Origin: Casuarina equisetifolia
Taxonomy: Eukaryota > Streptophyta > Magnoliopsida > Fagales > Casuarinaceae
Assembly (NCBI GenBank): GCA_028551475.1
Contig: CM052358.1
Location: forward strand, 6,822,501 to 6,886,500
DNA length: 64,000 nucleotides
Direction: 5' to 3'
In this document: piece by piece, positions 47,101-56,765 of the stretch
Layout of the letters: every line of letters starts with the position of its first letter
Numbering within the stretch: position 1 is the first letter of the stretch
Notes under the pieces: generated by a model
The model's input: the letters and a program-made list of their open reading frames with translations, nothing else
The model's database searches: none
What the model was told of the DNA's origin: nothing
Made by a program: the position numbers and the translations under genes

Positions 47101-50100
47101 AGTTTTTCCTTAAGCTTTATAGTTCTATGTAATATTATTGGCATAGCTTGTAATTAAATACCTCTTTTTAGGTTGACCGGTGATAGCATAATTTACTTAA
47201 AGACATACCTGGAGAATTATTTTTCCTATTCTAACTATAAATTATTTTGTTTTGTTTAATGACCTTAATTTATACATAAGTGCCTCCGTCTTTTCAACCT
47301 TGATACAACATGGCTGCTTTGCATTTAATTCGTTGGTGTTTCTCCCTGTCTTTCTTTCTCTTTGAATATTGGGGAACAACTCTACTGTTACTGTTGATTG
47401 AAAGAACAGAGAATCACTTTGGAAGGTTATTCACATTACCCAAGTCTACTTGTGAGTCTTTAGTGGATTTGTCATTGCACAATTGAAATCATAATGCCGA
47501 TGAATAATTAATATTATGGTTATAACCTTTGTGCTTCATTCCTTCTTTTTGTTTCTTTGTTTCTTTTGTGGTAAGTTACCACTGTAGTTTACAAATCGAA
47601 TGAAATTCCAAGGCCGTAGGATATGTTATTTTCTGAAATTTACACCTATTCAGTGTGTCAGTCAGTGATCTGTGTTCCAGAAATTTTATTTTGATTGTTA
47701 AGTTGCATTGTTTACTTCTTGTCGGTTGAAGTAGAAATTAAGTAAAGAGTTAGATTTTGCTGGATAACTTCAGGAAAGATGATGTGGGAAAAACAATGAT
47801 CTACAAGCGCACTGCTAAGATCCTAGCTAATATGATTAAGCCAAGCTTCCTAAAGTTACAGAATTGGGCGATTGAGATGAGATGTTTTGATTGTTTTAAA
47901 AAAATTTACTAAAAACCACTTATAAAGACCCACGAAGCTATCTTTTGATTGAGCATAAGGGATTTAAACTTCTGTGGAGTATTCAAAGAATCCAATGGTA
48001 AAGATGATTGCATTTGATTTAACAAGCTTAGACTTTGCTGGCTTGTATTTTTGCCTACGTATGAAATTCACTGTCTACTTATAGAGAATGTTACCAGAAT
48101 CAAGCATTATTAAGCTTGGCCACCATAGTGTATTCTGGATTTATAATAACATCCTCATCTCAACCATTGCAGCTCTCAGGATTGTACAACCAAAGTTTGG
48201 GAAACTACGCCAGGGAAGTTGATTAGGGAATTGAAGGTGACTAGATAATTCTTTAAGGGTCATGATTTCCTCTAGTTCTTTTCCTTCTTCCTTTGGTTGT
48301 ATCAAATGCTAGTTGCTTATGTCGATTTTCTTATTGCACAGCTATTTTCCTTTCCTTCCAACCCTCTCTAGTTACTAATCTAATGCAATTGTATCCTTCA
48401 GAGACTGCAGAAGCTCTGAATGCAGTTTAAGAAAATGAAAGCAATTTGTTACTTTTGATGATGCCCTCCTCACAACTCTCCCTCCATTTTGTTGGCGGAG
48501 AAGAAACAAAATGATTGCTTTTTGTGGAACTGCTGTGTTATAACTACATGCTTTTGTAATTGATTTTCTTAAAATCTAAATGTTAAGGGTGGGGGCCCTG
48601 GCTCAGTGGTGTTCTCTGAGCCAAACCCCGACTGACAGTCCCACTGGTCACGGGTTCGAATCCCCTGTCCCCCCTCCCTGGGTGCGCGAGTCTAAAAAAA
48701 AAAAAAATCTAAATGTTGCTTTTCAGATTGTTTTCAAATACTCGAAAGATTTATTCAACTTTAATATTTGTCTAAAATGATAATTTTAGTGGGCAAAAAC
48801 TGTTTGGCCTTCCTAATACCATTAATCTCCCTAATTTTAGATTGTTACACTAGGAGACGTAATTGTATCTTTCTATGACTTTAAATTGTATACTTGTCAA
48901 AAAAAAAAAAAGGGTTCTTCTTACACAAATTCCGTTATGTCCTAAAAAATACCTGACATTCAGTTTCAATTTAGTGATGATTCTATTATCTCTTTGATAT
49001 TTGTGATCTCTATTAAATTTTAGATAACTATTCTAATTGTACTGTTGCAGCATTTCCTTTGCTTTCTTGGATTATTGGGGAAAATAAGGTCATAAAATTT
49101 CTTTAATTATGATGTTTGCTCTTAGCCTACTAACTCACCTAAATTATACTGTATATTTTTAAATTATTGTTCAACTGTTCTCGTTATCTGTTATAGTTAT
49201 CATTTATACTGGTAGTAGTTCTACTTGTGGAATCATGATCTTGAAATCCAATTATTGATACCATTCTTCATTTTGTCTATTTTGAATCTTTGTATTGACT
49301 TTCTGTTTATAAATACAATATTTCTCGTAGGGTCATGGGCATTGGGTTAACTCTCTTGCACTGAGTACTAAATATGCTCTTCGAATTGGAGCTTTTGACC
49401 ATATTGGGAAGGAATATTCGTCTACAGAGGAAATGAAAAAGGTAATTTTTATTTGTTTGCAGATTTATTGTCATGCTATCCCATGCTCGTTCCTTTCTCT
49501 TACTTCAGATCTACAAAATTTTGTTGTTGTCACATGCAGTGCATTAATTCATGAAATCTTTGATACTTCTGTCTCTATACAGTGTTTTAACTTTTACGTT
49601 TCACAGACATTATTCCTGTGACACTATCAACTTTATCTGGTCAAGTCAGCTATGAAAACACTGTTTGCTCCCCCCTCCTCCTCCTCCTCCCCGATATAGA
49701 TTCATTGCATGCGCAAGTGTAATGCCGTGTAATACTTCTTTGCTATCATTACATTTCAAGCGACTAGAATGCTGGCTAATTAGATATTAGGATTTCTCAT
49801 GTTAAACGGACAATCTGGTGTTCTTGCATAGACAACATTTCAATGCTTTGTCGTCTGTTTTGATTGCTGGATGTTTTCCAGTATGTAGCATTCAGGTAGC
49901 TGTAATAATCTGATTTCAGGTGTTATTTATTTGTCTTCATGTTCTGCATTTTGGGTTAAAGTAACTGAATAGATGATAAAGCTGTGATCTAACAAGATTT
50001 AATTAATTTTCTTCACTGTTCTTTCTCAATTTCTTTTGTTAGAACAGAGTTTTGCTACTGCAAGTCAAACAGAGATGTTGAGTTTGGACGCCAATTATTA

Positions 50101-52482
50101 ATAAATCTTAGGCCTTTCGTCCATTGGTGGAAAGGGCACAGTGAGACCCCCCCACCCCCCACCCCCCCCCAAAAAAAAAAAAAAAAAAAATTAGGAAGGA
50201 ATGTAGTGAATTAGAGTTATAACTATTTTGTGCAATGATATGCATTTTACCTTTCAGAGCCTTGAGGAATCATTCCCTTAAGGGCTCTTCTCATTTTCAT
50301 GGAAGTTGTGCAGCATTCATATCACGTGTATTTTCTTTTTGATCACTTCTTTCCTTCTCTCTCTTGTATTTTTAGAATTAGTGTTGACCTTTTAATTTTG
50401 ATGGGTGTCTTGAGATGATCATGTTATTTCAAGTTTCCATTTGGATGCTGGGTTGCTTGCAACCAGGGATCTTTTGTCATGTTAGACTTGGACTTAATGC
50501 ACGAATTCTTTCTTCTTTGCTCTACCTTCCTTCTAGTGGAACTAATTATTTCTGTTGTGCATTGTAGGTTGCTTTGGAAAGATATAATAATATGAAAGGC
50601 AATGCCCCTGAAAGATTGGTTTTGGGATCTGATGATTTTACCATGTTCCTTTGGGAACCATTTGTCAACAAACTCCCCAAAACTCGAATGACAGGTCATC
50701 GGCAGGTACAGATATTTCCTGTTGCAGTTCTTCGTCTTTGATTGCTGTTGAAATTGTTCATCGTTCTTTGTTATGGAGTTGACATTACTTTGTTTCCCTA
50801 GCTTGTTGTCTTTTGCACCTGAGAGCTGTTTACTTGGAGATGTGGGGTGTTGTTCTTTGGCATCGAAGATTTTCTACTTGTTCTTCTTCATGACTGATAA
50901 GACCATACAAATTTTTTTACTAAACTAGAAATATAATCATTCACAACGGGCATCAAGTCTTATCTCTGTTACTGGAGGATGCTTGAGAAACCCTTTGGAA
51001 CACCCCTACTTGATTAGAGATGAAAACAAATATGCTTCACTTTTAAACTCCCTTGGCCTTTCCTGCTGCTTCTTGTCTCTGAAAAGCACGTCATCCTGCT
51101 CTTTGAATCTGAAATTATGAGCACCAACTGGCAGCATAAGCTTGGCAATTTTCTTTGGCAGAAAAATTTCAACTCCCTTTTGTTTTTCCTTGTGCAACTG
51201 GACTATTAATATTGTCCAACCATCCATGACTAATAGTTTTGAATCCTAGAGTATAATACCTTTTTTTTTTCTTTATGTATTTTTAAATAATTGTAAGTTG
51301 TCTCATTTGACTTAGTTTTTGCTAGATCTGCTATTATAAATTTTGGCATCTTTGAATTTTTATTCTATATAAAGATGGTTAACATATACAATTCCATGGA
51401 TCTTGTTCTTCAAGCATAAAGTTGAAGAACTATACTTTTTGCTTTCTGACAGCTTGTAAATCATGTTTGTTTTTCGCCTGATGGGCAATGGGTTGCGAGT
51501 GCCTCATTTGATAAATCTGTGAAGTTGTGGAATGGTGCTACGGGGAAGTTCATTGCTGCTTTTCGCGGCCATGTTGGGCCTGTTTATCAGATAAGGTTTG
51601 AGCTGTTTCTGTATGTATCTAAGAGTTCAGTTATCTTGGAGCTAATCTCTCTGTATTTGTTGCCATGTAGCTGGTCTTCAGACAGTAGGCTTCTATTGAG
51701 TGGCAGCAAGGACTCCACACTAAAGGTAATTTTAAGGACTAGCCTTCTGTTATAATATTTACTGCCCCTGCAATGACAAGTATCCTTTGCATTCATGTTG
51801 TGTTGGAAACACCATTTCTATGTCAGAGTTGTGGAAGCTGGAATGGCCAGGAAATCTTTTCATTTTCAAAAGCATGATGTCTTCTGTATATAAATGAAAT
51901 ACTGTCTTTTCACAATAAAAACATTTATGCAAAAAGGCTCATGGCAGATGCCATGTACTACAGCTACAACTTTCATCTATTGCTTGATTGAATTTGTAAT
52001 CATAAGTATTTTTATATGCAAATAAATGAAGAATTACTCGATACTTTTGACGTAATACATGCCTGCAGAATTCTATTCTTTGACCTTGTTTCTCTGCCAT
52101 GTAAAAGGATGACTTAATATGATGCAACTGATAGTCTGTAATGCATATTAAGATGCCTTGCTGTTTCACTCCTGACCTTTCGTTGATGCGGTGCTATTGT
52201 TTTGCCAAGGAGGGGCATCCCAGTGATGTTTGGCTAAAATTTGTTAAAATGGTCTAGGTTTGGGATATCCGGATGCGGAAGTTGAAACAAGACCTTCCTG
52301 GCCATGCAGATGAGGTATCATCAGTGTCGAAAAACAAAGGCCTTCCACAACTTTCTATTTTCAGTTTTATTTACATTTTGATAACTGCGTTTGGAAAGGT
52401 TTATGCTGTTGATTGGAGTCCAGATGGTGAAAAGGTGGCCTTCGGTGGTAAAGATCAAGTATTGAAGCTGTGGATGGCTTAA
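44160..52482 (+). pseudogene. NLE: Notchless (NLE) WD40 protein, copy 2, all 13 exons but frameshifted
   Basis: Exons: 44,160-44,318, 44,837-44,904, 45,069-45,158, 45,416-45,541, 46,002-46,129, 46,880-47,078, 48,173-48,236, 49,331-49,441, 50,568-50,705, 51,453-51,595, 51,671-51,725, 52,258-52,314 and 52,399-52,482. They encode the NLE domain and then the WD40 propeller up to the final blade SPDGEKVAFGGKDQVLKLW. All splice sites read well. Two lesions remain: the 14-base-type deletion in exon 2 (shared with copy 1) and one base lost in exon 6 (GAACCAGCCACC for GAACCAGTCCACC), which gives TAA two codons later. Further unusual changes are W-L-PDG in exon 5 and IWVV for the IWDV of a WD motif in exon 6. 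Unless these are sequencing errors, no full NLE is made. A protein starting downstream would miss the NLE domain that binds Midasin. Confidence 0.85.
48585..48703 (+). mobile_element. tRNA-derived SINE with poly(A) tail and target-site duplication
   Basis: The insert has a pol III box A (TGGCTCAGTGG, 48,599-48,609) and box B (GGTTCGAATCC, 48,653-48,663) 43 bases apart, a GC-rich body, and an A-tail. It is flanked by a 14-base direct repeat AAAATCTAAATGTT (48,571-48,584 and 48,704-48,717). The homologous place in NLE copy 1 (9,249-9,262) has a single AAAATCTAAATGTT, the empty site. It sits in NLE intron 7 in sense orientation. The 3' body is GC-rich (CCCCTGTCCCCCCTCCCTGG). Confidence 0.9.
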
Positions 52483-53400
52483 CTAATTGAGGCCAAATAT
52501 AAGCTTGAAATGTCAAACAACTTGGTTATTCTGCACTTTCAAATGAACAAAATTATGTCCAGATTTTATCCATCAACCACAAACGACACAGACCCACGAT
52601 AGCCAAAGGCTGCAAAAAACAAAGTTCTGAGAGTCGAGAATGATCCAGCTTGAAAATAAGTACGTCACTAACACATAACAATACTAACTCACGAAGCTCG
52701 AAACCCCACCACAACAAACTCCGGGACGACACAGAACCTCATAGATTACAGAGATTAAATCATAGAAAGAGGCAAGAACCAAACGAAAAAGAGTAATTAT
52801 CGTCGAACCAAAGAAAATGGTTAAGTAGCCAAGAAAGAAAAGGGTGACGATTGGATCAGAATCCAAGCAGAGGGTTTTCCAACAGCGGAGACTCCAACTT
52901 AGGTGCGAAGGAGCACACCGTAGGCCACCGACGGTTTATATATGGAGAGTTGACTTAGGTGGCCTGATGACATTGGAAAGTGACCTGAGGTCTGGTGCGC
53001 GGGATTTAGATTTGTCTGTAGAATGTTCCTATTGCTCATGCTCTCTCTATTTCATAAAGATGAAGAAAAAAAATACTTATTTTTCACTTTATTTTCTATT
53101 TATATGATTTGCACTTAAAAATTATACTTTTAACAATTCGCCACATGCTATTTTCAAAATATTGTATATTCAAAAAACTAATAATTTATTACAGTATAGC
53201 AATTTTTATTTTTATATATATACCCAATTTACACAACGCATAACCTCTTAATCTTAAACATGAGCATCAGCAAGATTCAGTTCTTTTTCAATTTTCTGTT
53301 GTTTTTTTTTTAAATATATATTTTTGTTGTTTGGGTGATCCAAACCTGAAAAACCGTCAAAGCCCATCTGCAATCCGGCCAAACCTGAAAAACCAATTAT
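52483..53400. other. Intergenic stretch after NLE copy 2
   Basis: No recognised gene. A minus-strand ORF (52,866 to 52,684) encodes MDSDPIVTLFFLGYLTIF and more, about 60 residues with a long hydrophobic segment and a GTGAGT donor-like sequence just before its stop; it might be a first exon, but no second exon is visible. From 53,050 on the sequence is AT-rich. Confidence 0.35.
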
Positions 53401-54090
53401 CAAGCCCTGCCCAACCGCTCTATAAAATCATAATCTTTCGCTGTATCCAAAACCCTAGAAATCATTCCGCTCACGCTCCGCTCGCCCTGCTCGCCCTCTC
53501 TTTCATTCTGCCTCTCCAGGTATTTTTGTGTTACTTTTCTTTTTAATTGTCTTGGAAGATAACAATGGGGAAAGTAATATGATTGTTCCGTCTATTAATA
53601 TGGCCTATTTTAGTCATCTTTGGTTTCTTGATCTGTTCATATGAACTTTTTATGGCGTCGATCATCTCCAACAACTCTTATGTTTGAAATATGTTCCAAG
53701 CTACGTAACTGGTGATTAGATTTTTTTGATTTTCTGCGTCTCCTCTCTCTGACTGAAGCTTACGTACTGATTCTGAGTCTCCCTAGTCCTCTCTCTCATT
53801 CTGCCTCTCCAGGTATTTTTGTGTTACTTTTCTTTTTAGTTGTCTTGGAAGATAACAATGGGGAAAGTAATATGATTGTTCTGTCTCTTAATATGGCCTA
53901 TTTTAGTCATCTTTGGTTTCTTGATCTGTTCATATGAACTTTTTATGGCGTCGATCATCTCCAAGAACAACTCTTATGTTTGAAATATGTTCCAAGCTAC
54001 GTAACTGGTGATTAGATTTTTTGATTTCCTGCGTCTTCTCTCTCTGACTGAAGCTTACGTACTGATTCTGAGTCTCCCTAGTTCTGTATG
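53400..54090 (+). repeat. Tandemly duplicated 5'UTR-like exon/intron start (period about 293)
   Basis: AAAACCCTAGAAATC at 53,450 opens a typical plant leader, followed by CT-rich sequence and CTGCCTCTCCAG|GTATTT, a plausible leader donor, at 53,508-53,520. The same phrase recurs at 53,801, and the 290 bases after each (GATAACAATGGGGAAAGTAA, TATGGCGTCGATCATCTCC, GTAACTGGTGATTAGA) are nearly the same. No coding exon follows, so this looks like the orphan 5' end of a gene. Confidence 0.6.
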
Positions 54091-54204
54091 TTGTAATTGA
54101 GAGAATGCACAGAGATATAAGAAAGAAAGCCTTAATTGTATATGGTTTAAGCTTTTCATTCTAAATAGAATTTTCGCAATTCATATTTATTCGAAGAAAT
54201 GCAG

Positions 54205-54465
54205 AGTTTCTAAGTAGAGTTAATTTTCAAGTACTTTAATGCTCTGTTTGTTTGGAGAGGAATGGAAAGGTACAAATAGAAATGAAAGAAAATTTTTAAG
54301 CCATTATATTCTACTTGTAGGGATCTTGAAAGAAATGGAAAGGTATAATCTTCTATTTTTGTTCTAACCTGTGCACAGATTGCTCTTTTAGCTTGCTGTA
54401 GAGAGAAAAACAGGCAAGGATAGACTCACTCTCTTGATATTCTCATCAAGATTTATTTATTAATT
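54205..54465. repeat. Duplicated non-coding block matching 1,040-1,290
   Basis: Counterpart of the block near the left edge, with TTAATTTTCAAGTACTTT and TTGGAGAGGAAT in common. Copy 54,205 carries an extra GTTT. No coding potential. Confidence 0.7.
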
Positions 54466-54599
54466 TCAACACAGCCATTTGAAAAATAGTAAAAGAACTT
54501 ATATTTTAGCAAACTAATAAGGCCAACTATTTTACAATTTATGTTAAGAGAAAAAACATTAGAAAAAAAAGATATAATAAATCTCAACAATTTTTGAAT

Positions 54600-54657
54600 A
54601 TCAAGATTCAATAATTATGGGATTGCAAGTTTAATAACTCTAAGCATGTAGGCACAC
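54600..54657 (+). repeat. Isolated 58-base copy of the gag tail
   Basis: ATCAAGATTCAATAATTATG through GTAGGCACACC matches the segment at the end of gag in the chimeric array (for example 27,348-27,405) with few differences. On both sides the flanks are unrelated to the array. It may be another remnant of the same copia family. Confidence 0.65.
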
Positions 54658-55389
54658 CTTTTACCCGTTGGATCAAAGCTCATTTCTTTGTAAGGGAAGC
54701 CTTCGCCTGCAAAATTAGGTTGTTTGCTTCAGACATGTCCATTTGCCATTTGCTTGAATTGGCCTCTTGGGTTGGGTTGTCCTAGGTCGAAGCATGTCCA
54801 TTGTGCGCAATTTTATTATGGGTTCAAAAATTCAATTTACATATGTGGTTATATAGCAACTATTCTTGCAAGAGATGCTAGATATTTGATTGGCCCCTTG
54901 AATTCATGGTTTGTGCAATGGATTCTTCTAAAAGGCAGTGGGTAAAGTTGGAAAGTCTTGGAGATTGAACTATTTTCCTCTCTAGCATATGTGGTGTGAT
55001 TTTTTTAGTGGCACCAAATTTGATTTACCACACGTTGCCCTATAAGAGACACCTTGATGGTTTGCACTATTGAAATTAGATTGTTTCAACGTCTTTATCA
55101 TGTCTTATTGTAAGCAATAGCTAGAAACTAAATTAGACTGGATGATGATATAATTTTTTGATAACTTTACAAAAATTGTTATGATTTTGTTAATTTGTAA
55201 TAATTTGTTTTAAGGTTCTATGTGATTGCTTGGTCATGTGCAATGGCACAACAGTACAATGAGAACTCCAACTGAATCTTTTATGTAGCATCTACCATCC
55301 AAACAAATGTAAAAAGGTCAATGCAAGTAATTTATATATATGTATCTTAGAAACTCTCATTTGTGCCTATAACAATCTATGGTCTTGTT
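54658..55389. other. Probable degenerate retroelement sequence of unknown type
   Basis: The start reads as a broken frame (TRWIKAHFFVREAFACKIRL) without a recognised domain. The stretch 55,235-55,345 (GGCACAACAGTACAATGAGA) is repeated at 61,854-61,955. It lies before the LINE remnant and may belong to it. Confidence 0.3.
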
Positions 55390-55815
55390 TATAGTTTAAT
55401 TCCTCCATAAGCTATTCTAATGACAATTAGAGGCGAAGTCGCATTCATTACTTTGATGAGATGGTGGATGTTATAGTTAATAGAGTGCAAAATTGGAAAG
55501 CAAAATTCTTATCACATGGGGCAAATTGACATTGATCAAAAGTATTCTCTCCTTTGTGCCGATACATACCCTTTCCATCACAAAAGTGCTTAAGACGGTC
55601 ATATAGAAGATTAATAACATATTAGCCGAATTCATGTGGAGTTATGTATATGAACATGATAGTCATTGGGTTAAATGGTAAAATATATGCATGCCTATGG
55701 AAGAAGGTTGTCCAGGACTTGCGCATCATGTGCACAGTGAGAGGAATGTGGTAGTAGAGTGTCTCACCAATCATGGCCATGCCATTTAGAATGTGACAAT
55801 TTTTTACCAGGTTGG
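55390..55815 (+). mobile_element. LINE (non-LTR) remnant: end of RT and RNase H-like tail
   Basis: With stops and a frameshift, the plus strand reads FDEMVDVIVNRVQNWKAKFL, then a KLTLIKSILSFVPIHTLSI-like stretch, INNILAEFMW, HWVKW and MPMEEGCPGL. This order (WK.K.LS.GG, LIKSVL...P, ..FLWG, HWV.W..I..P...GGLG) is the C-terminal part of plant LINE reverse transcriptase. Then HSERNVVVECLTNHGHA recalls the end of the plant LINE RNase H domain (E.N..AD.LA..G). An internal piece seems deleted between the two. Dead element. Confidence 0.7.
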
Positions 55816-56639
55816 CTCATTTCCTCATCCATGCTTAAATGTTTATGTAAAATATCAACTAGGTTTAGGTAATTATAGACCATTGTAAGGTTAAGCGAAC
55901 GTGATGTCTAATGTCTTTTATATGTCTTCTTTTAATTATGTAAGAAAGCTTAATATGTAAGTAATTTACTTTTCTCTAAGAGTTATGATTATACCATGCT
56001 CGTTGTACTTATATGAGATATGGTTATTACGCTAAGCTTTATTGATATTAATAAAATTTGTCAGGTATCATCTATGTTCTAAAAAAAAAAATCATTTAAA
56101 AAAACTAACTTAAGAAAATGAGACGTTTTATACATTATATATTACTTCACATGCTTACACCTTATTAGTGTGGAAAAATTCCATACCAATTTTAATATAG
56201 TTTCATATTATTTCTATTAGAATATAAGAAATGGCCTTGAAATGGGTAGAAAGGAATTCCCATCCGTGATCGTGAAGGGGCCGGAGGAAAGCCAAAGCAC
56301 AAAAGCTGTCAGGGTATGCTAAACAAGGGATGTAATCCTAATTAATTATGTTATTTTTTTTAATTGTTTTAATTAAGAAGATTGATTAGTTTCAGAGAAT
56401 GTCTAAAACCTAGTCGATTTAAAAATATGAAATCCAATTATTTTGAGAATTCAAAACCTAATCACACTAGGCTAAAAATTAGACTATAAGTAAGAAAAAA
56501 GGGGGAAAGGTAGAGGCATGCTTATTGAAAAGATTGAAACTTGGCTTGACCTTCATAATTAATTGAAGAAACTTTATTTTTCCAATCTTAACAATTTGCA
56601 TAGTACTTTTTTCTTGTAAGTTATTATTTTGCTTGAGTT

Positions 56640-56765
56640 TCTTCAAAATCTTGTTCTCATCGGTGTTTATTTTGTGTTCGGTCCTAGTACCAAGGGTTGT
56701 GACGAAAGCCCTAGGGTCTCAGTCATATTTCCAAACAGCCCACTGTTGCTTGCTCAAAAGCCGCC
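56640..56765 (+). promoter_or_regulatory. TyrRS 5' region
   Basis: GCCCTAGGGTCTCAGTCATA and the leader up to GCCGCCATGG are kept in all copies (27,431, 28,616, 29,783, 30,951, 34,438, 35,611 and 62,290). Upstream of about 56,700 the array copies carry gag instead, so only this copy and the one at 62.3 kb keep the native upstream flank. The GCCGCCATGGCG start context is strong. Confidence 0.45.

Larger units (their letters stand above)
43446..51727. repeat. Large segmental duplication carrying NLE, copy 2 (matches 3,550-12,263)
   Basis: Counterpart of the block at 3.55 kb. It lacks about 460 bases found at 6,590-7,047 in copy 1, and it carries a SINE at 48,585-48,703 that is absent at the homologous site (9,249-9,262) in copy 1. 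Upstream, about 30 bases including ACATGTCG are missing near 43,957. Confidence 0.9.

Noticed and set aside
48585..48703. Possible tRNA gene because of perfect box A and box B
   Set aside because: The body does not fold into a convincing cloverleaf with an acceptor stem, and it has an A-tail and target-site duplication, so it is a SINE.
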